Assembly: GCA_958295985.1 (NCBI GenBank)
Contig: OY282432.1
Location: forward strand, 1,763,282 to 1,827,281
DNA length: 64,000 bases
From: an uncultured Candidatus Binatia bacterium
Lineage (GTDB): Bacteria > Desulfobacterota > Binatia > UBA9968 > JAJDTQ01
Direction: 5' to 3'
Position numbers and translations under genes: made by a program. The stretch's first letter is position 1. Every line of letters starts with the position of its first letter. A model generated the notes under the pieces. That model had not been told where the DNA came from. It worked only from the letters and a program-made list of their open reading frames with translations, and ran no database searches. Below are positions 8,306-15,952 of the stretch, in pieces.

Positions 8306-9331
8306 TCACCGGCACTGCATATCGGTCCGTACCACCTGGTGATGCGTGGTGCCGCTGCTGCCGCCGCGCCGGATGCCGCCGCCGGGCAGGTGGATCCAAC
8401 CGTTCAGGTAGACCAGCCCGGTCACGCCGTGAACCGGGATGGGCATGTCGGGGAAACGCGTCCAGGTGTCGGTCTTGGGATCGTAGACCTCGTGGTGCGG
8501 AAACACCCCCGAGGGACCCGCCGTCGGATGCTCGCCGCCGAAGGTATGAAAACAGCCGTTCACGGCGATGCCGTTAAGGCCGCCGCGGGCTTCGGACATG
8601 GGACGCCGCGTAGTCCATTGATTGGCCGCGGGGTCGTAGACCTCGAGGGCCGGCGTGATCTCGCTGCGGTAGCCGCCGCCAAACCGCCCGCCGGCCACGT
8701 AGAGCTTTCCGTCGATGGCGGCCGCGGCAATGTGGTTGCGCGCCGTGGGCAGGTCGGGCAACGAGGTCCACTGGTCCGCCTCGGGATCGTAGACGGCGAA
8801 GTCGTGGCCCCGCGGCGGCCGTCCTCCCGCCACGTAGATCTTCCCGTCGATGATGTCATGGGCCATGGCGCTGCGCGCGGTGGGCATGGGCGCCCGGGGC
8901 GTCCACTTTTGGGTCTTGGGGTCATAGGCGTGGACCGCGTCGGTGTAGCGGGATTTTTCCCTGCGGCCGCCGGCATTGGTCTGGCCGCCGATCACGTACA
9001 GGACACCGTCGAGACCCACGGCCGACGCGTGGTTGATGGGGGTGGGGTAGGGGGTCGTGAGCCGCCACTTTTCCGTTTTCACGTCGTAGACCTGCACGGT
9101 GTCGACGCTTTTCCGGGTGGAAGGGTACCCGCCCACCACGTAGATCTTTCCGTCGAGGTATGCCACCGCCATTTCCGAATTGGCTTCAGCCAACTCAGCG
9201 CGTTTGCCCCACTCGCTCACGGGCTTCGAATCCGTTGCCACGGCGACGGATGCCGGGTACGCGGCCACGGCACACAGGACCGCAATGACGCGGAGTTTCG
9301 AGTAAAGGCCTTGTCCTGCCTCAGCCGACAT
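8306..9331 (-). CDS. Exported Kelch-repeat beta-propeller protein
   Basis: A 341-residue protein with a hydrophobic N-terminal export segment (LRVIAVLCAVAAYPASVAVA) followed by about six Kelch blades. Each has the GG doublet and spaced Y/W: DGKIYVVGGYPSTRKSVDTV, DGVLYVIGGQTN, DGKIYVAGGRPPRG, DGKLYVAGGRFGGGY, NGCFHTFGGEHPT and LNGWIHLPGGGIRRGG. Such propellers bind ligands, or act as sugar oxidases or mutarotases (NanM-like); no catalytic residues can be assigned. Probably periplasmic. Confidence 0.85.
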   Translation of the reverse strand: MSAEAGQGLYSKLRVIAVLCAVAAYPASVAVATDSKPVSEWGKRAELAEANSEMAVAYLDGKIYVVGGYPSTRKSVDTVQVYDVKTEKWRLTTPYPTPINHASAVGLDGVLYVIGGQTNAGGRREKSRYTDAVHAYDPKTQKWTPRAPMPTARSAMAHDIIDGKIYVAGGRPPRGHDFAVYDPEADQWTSLPDLPTARNHIAAAAIDGKLYVAGGRFGGGYRSEITPALEVYDPAANQWTTRRPMSEARGGLNGIAVNGCFHTFGGEHPTAGPSGVFPHHEVYDPKTDTWTRFPDMPIPVHGVTGLVYLNGWIHLPGGGIRRGGSSGTTHHQVVRTDMQCR

Positions 9332-9585
9332 CTTGAACCTCCCTTCAGGTGAGCCGTTCGGGCCGTCGCGGCGACCCCTCTATTGGACGGTCCGCGGTTC
9401 CCACCGGGACGGCACGGTGTTCCTCCCGTCTACGCCTCTCCGCGACCCGGCGCCAGGACGACGCGTCCGCGTCCCCCGCGAGTATGTACGACGGCGGTCT
9501 CGATTGACAAACGAGGGCAAAGGCAATAGAGCGAAATCGATACGCCATGCACGCGATTCCAAACCCGGAACCAGGAGGTATGACC

Positions 9586-10632
9586 ATGGGTAACGCGACT
9601 TGTGTCGATACGGATGGGCACGTTCTCGAACGACCGGCGGATATTCGCAAATACCTCGACGCACCCTGGAACGAGCGCTCGACCCCGTTGTGGCCGGGAG
9701 ACCAGCCCTGGGACCCGAACCTGTTCAACGGTTTCAAGATGTCCGTCAACTGGGAGGGGCTTGCCCCCGAGGAGCAGGTGCGGCGCTGGCACACGCTCAT
9801 GGACAAGCAGGACATGGAGGTGGCCATCTGTTTCCCGACGGGCTCGGGCAACATCGCCAAGAACCAGGAGGTGCCGTACCAGATTGCCGTGGCCAAGGCC
9901 GCCAACACCCACTTCGCCAAGGAGTACAACGCGCTGTCGAACCGGTTGAGCTGCGTAGGCGTTCTGCCCATGCGGGCGCCGGAAGAGGCGGCCGCGGAGC
10001 TACGGCGCGCGGTCGACGAGCTGGGCCTCAAGGGCTTCGAGATCCTGCCCACCGGGCTGCCCATCGCGCTCGGCGACACCTACTATGACCCCATCTATCG
10101 CGCCGCGGAGGAGGCGGGCGTGGTGCTCGGGGTCCACGGCACCCGCAACACCTCGCGGGAGCTCGGAGCCTCGGTCCTCACTACGTTTGCCGAAGTCCAT
10201 TCCTACGCCTTCACCGCCGGCATTCTGTTGCAGTTCACCAGCATGGTCTGCCAGGGCATCACGGAGCGGTTCCCGAAGTTGAAGCTGGCCTTCCTCGAGA
10301 TCGGCGCTACCTGGCTTCCCTACTATCTCGACCGTCTCGACGAGCACTGGGAGAAGCGCGGCGCCCACGAGATGCCCTTGCTGAAGCAGAAGCCCAGCGA
10401 CGTGGTGCGGGAGTCCAACATGTACTTCAGCCTGGAATCCGGCGAGTCCCAGTTGGCCGCCACCGTGGACTACGTGGGCAGCGAACACTTCGTCTACGCC
10501 TCGGACATCCCGCACTGGGACAACGAGTTCCCCGAGAACCTCAAGCATCTCAGGAACCACCCGGACCTGTCGGACGAGATAAAGGAGAAGATCCTCCGCA
10601 AGAACGCCAAGCGGCTGTTCGACCTCAACTAG
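9586..10632 (+). CDS. Amidohydrolase family protein (ACMSD-like TIM barrel)
   Basis: A 348-residue metal-dependent hydrolase/decarboxylase of the amidohydrolase_2 group. It begins MGNATCVDTDGHVLERP, where D-x-D-G-H replaces the usual HxH metal pair. Other signatures are GVLGVHGTRN, LAFLEIGATWLPYYLDRLDE and YASDIPHWDNEFPEN, whose Asp is the conserved catalytic aspartate. AGGAGG (9573-9578) favours the ATG at 9586 (7 nt) over 9580 (1 nt). Relatives act on aromatic or carboxylated ring products; the substrate is unknown. Two more members lie at 14196 and 20307. Confidence 0.88.
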   Translation: MGNATCVDTDGHVLERPADIRKYLDAPWNERSTPLWPGDQPWDPNLFNGFKMSVNWEGLAPEEQVRRWHTLMDKQDMEVAICFPTGSGNIAKNQEVPYQIAVAKAANTHFAKEYNALSNRLSCVGVLPMRAPEEAAAELRRAVDELGLKGFEILPTGLPIALGDTYYDPIYRAAEEAGVVLGVHGTRNTSRELGASVLTTFAEVHSYAFTAGILLQFTSMVCQGITERFPKLKLAFLEIGATWLPYYLDRLDEHWEKRGAHEMPLLKQKPSDVVRESNMYFSLESGESQLAATVDYVGSEHFVYASDIPHWDNEFPENLKHLRNHPDLSDEIKEKILRKNAKRLFDLN

Positions 10633-10729
10633 CGGCGTCTCGGGACTCTCGAATGCCGGCAACATCCATGTTCTACGGGATCGTTGTTGCTACGGCTTGG
10701 AAACTGGTCTTATGGCCTGGAAACGGGCT

Positions 10730-10763
10730 GCGGCGCGCCGGAACTGCCGTTCCGGCGCGCCGC
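10730..10763. terminator. Strong hairpin between convergent genes
   Basis: A perfect 15-bp stem, GCGGCGCGCCGGAAC (10730-10744) with GTTCCGGCGCGCCGC (10749-10763), closes a TGCC loop. It sits just past the stop codons of two convergent genes. No T tract follows on either side, so it may stop transcription or protect mRNA ends from both directions without being a classic terminator. Confidence 0.6.
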
Positions 10764-10770
10764 CTCTGCG

Positions 10771-11790
10771 TCAGTAATTGAAAATTTTCTTCAGCGCTCC
10801 CTTGTTCTCCGCCGGGATGTCCACCATCTTTTCCACCAGCGCCTGCAGTTCCTTGCCGGGAAGCGGGTTGATCTGGATACGCGCCTTCTTCGCGTCCTTG
10901 AGGAAGTCCGGATCCTTCATCACCTTGACGAAGGCTTGGCGCAGGGTCTCCACCCGTTCCGGGGCCACTCCGGGCGGCATGACCCAGGGCCGTCCCACGG
11001 ATAGCTGTTTGTTGTAGACCTCGAGAACGGCCTTCTTGTCCGCCTTGGCGAGGTCGGACGCCAGCGGGACGTCCTGGAGCGCAGGGTGCTTCTCCCGCCC
11101 GATCTGCACCAGGATCCTGATGGCCTTCTTGGCGAACCAGTCCTTTTTGAGCGCTCTCAGGGAGGCGTAGCCCCAGCCGCAGATGCCGTCCACCTCGCCC
11201 TTGTCCACCGCCAGGGCGGTGGCCATGATGCCGCGGTAACCGGACGTCACCTTCATGTTGGTTCCCATCACGCTGTTGAGCATCAGGGGGACGATGTAGA
11301 TGTCGGAGCGTGGCTGGGTCGCCGCCATCTTCACCGGCTTGGCCGCAGTCACCAGGTCTTCGGCGTTCTCGTAGGCGCTGTCCGCGCGCACGAAGCAGGA
11401 CGCGGTCTCCTGCACCGGCGTGCCGATCCAGTTGAACCTGGCCGGATCGAACCGCGCCTGAGGTACGCCCAGGGCCTGGGTCAGCGGCAGGGTTCGGTGA
11501 ATCGCACCCAGCGTGAGGCCGTCGCGCTTGGCGATGTTGTAGAGCCAGTTGGCCGCCACCATGCCCGATGCGCCCGGCATGTTCTTCACCACGATCCTCG
11601 GGTTTCCGGGAATGTACTTCGAGATGTGCCGCGCGGCGATCCGCGGGTAGAGATCATAGGACGTGCCCGCGTCCGCGGACACCAGGATGACCACCTGCTT
11701 CCCCTTGTAGACGGACTCGGCCGCGCCCGCGGCGTGGACGAGGCACGCGAGCACGATCAAGATCCCAAGGATACTGCGAAGAAAAATCAT
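10771..11790 (-). CDS. Tripartite tricarboxylate transporter substrate-binding protein (TctC/Bug family)
   Basis: A 339-residue binding protein with signal peptide MIFLRSILGILIVLACLVHA. The mature protein starts ESVYKGKQVVILVSADAGTS and contains NPRIVVKNMPGASGMVAANW, matching the Bug core. The C-terminus (KKARIQINPLPGKELQALVE) also fits. It is clearly diverged from the protein at 5043. No tctA/tctB is adjacent, so it is an orphan receptor that could serve the fused permease at 15953. Confidence 0.88.
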   Translation of the reverse strand: MIFLRSILGILIVLACLVHAAGAAESVYKGKQVVILVSADAGTSYDLYPRIAARHISKYIPGNPRIVVKNMPGASGMVAANWLYNIAKRDGLTLGAIHRTLPLTQALGVPQARFDPARFNWIGTPVQETASCFVRADSAYENAEDLVTAAKPVKMAATQPRSDIYIVPLMLNSVMGTNMKVTSGYRGIMATALAVDKGEVDGICGWGYASLRALKKDWFAKKAIRILVQIGREKHPALQDVPLASDLAKADKKAVLEVYNKQLSVGRPWVMPPGVAPERVETLRQAFVKVMKDPDFLKDAKKARIQINPLPGKELQALVEKMVDIPAENKGALKKIFNY

Positions 11791-12027
11791 GCGTTACCCT
11801 CCTTCCGGTGCGTCGTATGTCATGGACCCCTGTATGTGACTTGTCCTTCGTTTGTCAAGCCGGCCCTGTCCGTGCCGCCATAATGCCAAGCCCACCCTGG
11901 TTGGCACGTTCGCTCTGCCTAATGGACCCGTATCTCCGCACCGGTCGAGCTTGCACCATATTATCCCCCGGCATTTCGCAAGCGTCTGCCGGTCACAGGG
12001 GCGACATGGAAGCAGGTCACCCCTGGG

Positions 12028-12056
12028 TTGCAACGGCACGGCCTGCTGGCTACGAT
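12028..12056 (+). promoter_or_regulatory. Sigma-70-like promoter immediately before the coiled-coil gene
   Basis: TTGCAA (12028-12033) and TACGAT (12051-12056) are separated by exactly 17 bp. The predicted start of transcription is at or next to the ATG at 12064, which would make the mRNA leaderless or nearly so; the AGGGG just before the ATG is too close for an ordinary ribosome-binding site. Confidence 0.45.
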
Positions 12057-12063
12057 TAGGGGC

Positions 12064-12642
12064 ATGAGCGAGGCCATCGCCTTCGACACCCATAAATTCA
12101 TCAAGCACATGACGGCAAGCGGCTTCACCGAGCAACAGGCCGAAGCCCTGGCCGAAGAACAGGTGGCTCTGCTCAACAGCAACCTGGCGACCAAGGCCGA
12201 TGTCGAAGGTGTCAAAGCTGACATCGAGACCCTGCGGCTGGCGACCAAGGCCGATATCGAAGGTGTCAAAGCTGACATCGAGACCCTGCGGCTGGCGACC
12301 GAGGCCGATATCGAGGCCTTGCGGCAGGCGACCAAGGTCGACATCGAAGGTGTCAAAGCTGACATCGAGACCCTGCGGCTGGCAACCAAGGCCGACATCG
12401 AGGCCTTGCGGCAGGCGACCAAGGCCGACATCGAGGCCTTGCGGCAGGCGACCAAGGCCGACATCGAGGGTGTCAAAGCTGACATCGAGACCTTGCGGCA
12501 GGCGACCAAGGCCGACATCGAGGCCTTGCGGTTGGCGACCAAGGCCGATATCGAGGGTGTCAAATCCGAACTGCTGAAGTGGATGTTCGGCGCGCTGATT
12601 GCCCAAGGCGGTCTGATCGTTGCCCTCGTCAAGCTCCTGTAG
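12064..12642 (+). CDS. DUF1640/CCDC90-like coiled-coil membrane-anchored protein with internal tandem repeats
   Basis: A 192-residue protein. The N-terminus (MSEAIAFDTHKFIKHMTASG, then FTEQQAEALAEEQ) matches the DUF1640/CCDC90 group. The centre is a tandem run of 11-residue units such as ATKADIEALRQ and GVKADIETLRL, forming a long coiled coil. The end (LLKWMFGALIAQGGLIVALVKLL) is a single membrane helix. The bacterial family's role is unknown; the mitochondrial relative MCUR1 is linked to calcium uptake. Near-identical repeats at DNA level suggest copy number can change by slippage or recombination. Confidence 0.8.
   Translation: MSEAIAFDTHKFIKHMTASGFTEQQAEALAEEQVALLNSNLATKADVEGVKADIETLRLATKADIEGVKADIETLRLATEADIEALRQATKVDIEGVKADIETLRLATKADIEALRQATKADIEALRQATKADIEGVKADIETLRQATKADIEALRLATKADIEGVKSELLKWMFGALIAQGGLIVALVKLL
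12187..12564 (+). repeat. In-gene tandem repeats, 33-bp units
   Basis: Eleven or so 33-bp units encode alternating ATKADIEALRQ-like and GVKADIETLRL-like blocks. Units differ by only a few bases, for example GCGACCAAGGCCGACATCGA recurring several times. Frame is preserved because 33 is a multiple of three. Confidence 0.85.
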
Positions 12643-12765
12643 CGCACTCTCGTCTGCCTCCGACCCATCACATCCCTCGCTCCTACAGACCAAACTCTAC
12701 CTTCCACGGACGATTCGGCTTGGCGTCGCATTCCGCGCGCAGCATTTTCGCCAGCGCCAGCGGGT
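12643..12765. other. Intergenic remnant, no intact gene
   Basis: Between the coiled-coil gene and the IS remnant, minus-strand codons read LALAKMLRAECDAKPNRPWK and on to a TAG. This looks like the tail of a lost protein, but it has no start and was not recognised. Confidence 0.3.
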
Positions 12766-12991
12766 CAACTCCCGGTAGCGCCGCACCAGCCGCTTCACTT
12801 GCCGCACGCTCAGCCTCAACTGCTCTCCCGCTTCCCGTTGCACAAGCCGCTTCCCCACTACCTCCCGGATCATCTCCAGCCGGTCCACCTCTCGCATGGT
12901 CATCCCCTCATCTGTCTTCGCCATCCCTTGCCCCCTTCCTTCCTCAAAGGGGTCATCTCGGCTTTGCTCAAGGGGACATGCTCGCTTTGTT
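12766..12991 (-). mobile_element. Left-end remnant of an ISNCY-like insertion sequence
   Basis: On the minus strand this carries the same terminal repeats as the full element at 38391 (two AAAGC...ATGTCCCC-type blocks, read from 12991). A transposase start at 12924 (MAKTDEGMTMREVDRL) matches the full copy at 49 of 53 residues, up to RRYREL at about 12766, where homology ends abruptly. Only the helix-turn-helix region survives. It adjoins the chimeric pseudogene, so a deletion between IS copies or ends is plausible. Confidence 0.85.
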
Positions 12992-13113
12992 CCAACATCC
13001 TGGACCGACGGTTTTGTGCGAATGCGCGAATTGTGGCAATGTCTCCGTGCCCGCCGCCCGCCGCGGCGCCGCTTGTCCGGCAGGTAGGGGGCAGGGTCAG
13101 GAGAACCCCGGCG

Positions 13114-14096
13114 ATGCTCATACGGTACGTCGCTATGCGCCTCGTGCAATTGGTCCCCATGGCGCTGGTGGTCACCATGGTGGTCTTTTTCGTCATGAGG
13201 ATCATCCCGGGGGACCCCGTGCTGGTGATGCTGGGTGCGGTGGAGGGGGCGCCGATCTCGCAGGAGGTCTACGACGCCATGCGCCTGCGGTTGGGATTGG
13301 ACCAGCCGCTCATCGTCCAGTATCTCGACTGGCTCTGGGACATGCTGCAAGGAGAACTGGGCGACTCCACCACCTACCGGACGCCCGCCCTGGCCGTCAT
13401 CCTGCACCGCTTGGTGCCCACCGCGTACCTGATGGTGGGGGGCGTGGTCATGGCCGTGGCCATTGCCGTACCGGGCGGCGTCCTGGCCGCCATCCACAAC
13501 AATACCAAGTGGGACCACCTGGCCACGGGATTCGTGATCCTCGGGATCACGGTGCCGACCTTCTGGCTGGCGCTGGTGGCCATCCTGATCTTTGCGGTCT
13601 ACCTGGGTTGGCTGCCCTCCATCGGATATATCCCGCCGCAGAAGGACTTCCTGGACTTCCTGCGGCCGAAGCGGGCATCAGGTTTTCGCTCCAGAACCTC
13701 GGCGGCGCCGAGCTCATCAAGAAGACCATCGACGGTGAGTTGCACGTTTCCGTCTACGGCGGCGGAGGCGTGGGCGAGCCGCTGGTGGCCAACGTGCAAC
13801 ACCTCGGCTGCACCGAAGGCAAGGTGGGCGTCAGCAACGTCGCCAACTACTGCACGCCGGAGCTCGAGAAATGGGTGACCCGGTACATGGAAGAGCCGGA
13901 CCGGGCCAAGCGCCTGGAGATCTGGAAGAAGCTGGCACGGGCATACTTTGTCGATGAAGTGATCCACTACATCGTCGGGTGGTCCAACATCCGGAACTAC
14001 GTCTGGCGTGACGAGGTGAAGAACTGGGAGCGGGGGCCGACGCAGGAATACTGGCACGCCAAGGGCGGCCTCTGGCGGACCTGGCTGGAGCCGTAA
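13114..14096 (+). pseudogene. Chimeric pseudogene: DppB-type ABC permease N-terminus joined to a peptide-binding protein C-terminus
   Basis: The ATG at 13114 (CAGGAGA upstream) opens a peptide/nickel ABC permease: LIRYVAMRLVQLVPMALVV, then IIPGDPVLVMLG, LGLDQPLIVQYLDWL and GITVPTFWLALVAILI. It runs about 188 residues to DFLRPK (about 13675), roughly half a normal DppB. From about 13680 a different reading frame carries the end of an extracellular solute-binding protein of the DppA/OppA type (IRFSLQNLGGAELIKKTIDG through GGLWRTWLEP) to the stop at 14096. An internal deletion has fused the two out of frame, removing the permease C-terminus and the binding protein's N-terminus. Confidence 0.8.
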
Positions 14097-14195
14097 GGGG
14101 CCGGATTGACACGGGACCGGGGCCGAGAGTACATTCGGTTCTCGGTTTGGATCCGACAGGAAACCGGTTGGGCTCGGCTGGAGGGCCGGAGGTCT

Positions 14196-15398
14196 ATGGC
14201 AACGTTGAAGATGAAATACGGCGTCATCTCCGCGGATGATCACATCCAGGAGGCGCCCGATGTCTGGACCAACAGGATGTCCAAGGCCCGGTTCGGCGAC
14301 GACATTCCCCACATCGTGGAGCTGCCGGACGGCACCCAGACCTGGTCCCTGGGCGGGAACACCAAGGGATTCGGCGGCCTGGCCCGGGTTTCGGGCGTCA
14401 ACCCCGACGTGAAGCGGTGGGAGGACGTGCCTCCTTCCACGTACATGGTTTCGGAGCGTTCGAAGGTACTGGATCAGGAGGAGCTGGACGCGTCGGTGCT
14501 GTTCCCCAACATTATCGGCATCACCAACCAGAACTTCCAGAAGGAGGGCAGCGAGGCGTTCCGTCTGGCCTGCATCCAGGCCTACAACGACTGGCTCATC
14601 GACGAGTGGCAGGACGTCTCACCCCGGTTCATCGCCCAGTGCGTCGCGCCCATGTGGGACGTGGACCTGTGCGTGGCCGAGATCCATCGCGCGGTGAACC
14701 GCGGCCACAAGGCGCTGGTCTGGCACGGCGCCCCCCACGTCCTGGGGCTCAAACACTTCAACGATCCCTACTGGTACCCGGTTTTTCAGGCGTGCTGCGA
14801 CCTGGACGTGCCCGTTTGCCTGCACTCCACCGCGCTCCCCGCGCTGCCGTCCTGGGATTCACTGGAAGCGCGCTCCAGGCTCGCTCTCGGTGTCTCCATG
14901 ACCTTCGTGAGCCACATGGAGATCGTATCCAACATCCTTTACTCCGGCGTGTTCGAAAAGTTCCCCCGGCTCAAGACCATCAGCGTGGAGAGTGGCGTGG
15001 GCTGGCTGCCATACCTGCTGGAGGAGCTGGACCACGAGTTCGAGGAGCGCAAGGTGGCCGAGAACACGGCCCTCACGCGGAAGCCAAGCGATGTCTTCCG
15101 AACCAACATGTGGAGCACCTTCTGGCATGAGCGCCACGGCATCCGGAGCCGCGACGAGATCGGCGTGGACAAGATCATGTACTCGGTGGATTACCCGCAC
15201 GGCACCACCACATGGCCCGAGTCGGTGTGGTGCCGGACCCACTCGCTGCAGGACGTCACGTCGGCGGAAGAGCGCAAGATGATCCTGATGGACAACGCCA
15301 TCGGGCTTTACAAGCTCGACGTGGACGAATCCGCGATCCACCAGCCCCTCTATCAGCCAGGCCCCATCACCGTCGGACCGCGGCCCAAGGCCGCATAG
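14196..15398 (+). CDS. Amidohydrolase family protein (ACMSD-like)
   Basis: A 400-residue member of the amidohydrolase_2 group. Visible signatures: YGVISADDHIQEAPDVWTNR at the N-terminus, VPVCLHSTALPALPSWDS with the conserved His, FPRLKTISVESGVGWLPYLL, and the catalytic-Asp motif YSVDYPHGTTTWPES. It is longer than the 9586 protein and only distantly similar to it. The ATG at 14196 follows GGAGG. Likely a Zn-dependent hydrolase or decarboxylase of small organic acids; the substrate is unknown. Confidence 0.88.
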   Translation: MATLKMKYGVISADDHIQEAPDVWTNRMSKARFGDDIPHIVELPDGTQTWSLGGNTKGFGGLARVSGVNPDVKRWEDVPPSTYMVSERSKVLDQEELDASVLFPNIIGITNQNFQKEGSEAFRLACIQAYNDWLIDEWQDVSPRFIAQCVAPMWDVDLCVAEIHRAVNRGHKALVWHGAPHVLGLKHFNDPYWYPVFQACCDLDVPVCLHSTALPALPSWDSLEARSRLALGVSMTFVSHMEIVSNILYSGVFEKFPRLKTISVESGVGWLPYLLEELDHEFEERKVAENTALTRKPSDVFRTNMWSTFWHERHGIRSRDEIGVDKIMYSVDYPHGTTTWPESVWCRTHSLQDVTSAEERKMILMDNAIGLYKLDVDESAIHQPLYQPGPITVGPRPKAA

Positions 15399-15415
15399 CG
15401 CCGGACCGCGGACAC

Positions 15416-15440
15416 GGGCGGGTTCGAAACCCGCCCCTAC
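15416..15440. repeat. Palindromic intergenic repeat, copy 1
   Basis: GGGCGGGTT-CGA-AACCCGCCC forms a 9-bp stem. The core CGGGTTYGAAACCCG followed by YCCCTAC recurs at 22165-22186 (20 of 22 bases). In both places the CTA inside CCCTAC is the complement of a minus-strand TAG stop codon. Confidence 0.6.
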
Positions 15441-15850
15441 GCGGGGTCGCCGTAGGTCATCAGCTCGATCAGGTTGTCGTCCGGGTCGCGGAAGTACAGG
15501 CTGGTGCCGGTCCCTTGGGAGCCGGTGCGGGCCACGGGACCGGAGATTACGGGAACCCCGGCCTGCCCGAGGAAGTCCTGGGCTTCCTGCACGGTTCCTT
15601 CCCACCGCAGACAGAAGTCCGCGCCTCCCGTGGCGTAGTTGGGGGCGTGGGTCGGACTCTCGGTCTCGTAGCGGTCCACCACGTAAAGGTTCACCTTCTG
15701 CGTCTCGTTGATGCGGATGATCGGCCGCTTCCCGCGCCCGCCGGGGCGTTCCTGCCAGCCGGCGTCGAGGCCGATCTTGCGGTAGAAGGCGAAGGTCTCT
15801 TCCAGGTCCTTGACCACCAGGACCCAATGATCGATGGCTGCGATACCCAT
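15437..15850 (-). CDS. VOC family protein (glyoxalase/dioxygenase superfamily)
   Basis: A 137-residue single VOC unit. IAAIDHWVLVVKDLEETFAF places metal ligand H8, H68 lies in PTHAPNYATGG, and the C-terminal FRDPDDNLIELMTYG gives E129. Such proteins are metal-dependent lyases, isomerases or dioxygenases, or act in resistance to small molecules. Its stop codon lies in the palindromic repeat. It is divergent from tctA. Confidence 0.88.
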   Translation of the reverse strand: MGIAAIDHWVLVVKDLEETFAFYRKIGLDAGWQERPGGRGKRPIIRINETQKVNLYVVDRYETESPTHAPNYATGGADFCLRWEGTVQEAQDFLGQAGVPVISGPVARTGSQGTGTSLYFRDPDDNLIELMTYGDPA

Positions 15851-15952
15851 GGTTCGTCCTCATCTGGTAGATTCCGACAGGTGGTTGCTTGCAGACTCCC
15901 GTGACGCAGGACACTAAGGGAATCGAAGCGGAATTTCAAGAGAAGCAAACCC

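Noticed and set aside
12187..12564. Tandem 33-bp units as a CRISPR array
   Set aside because: Units are contiguous without spacers and encode an in-frame coiled coil.
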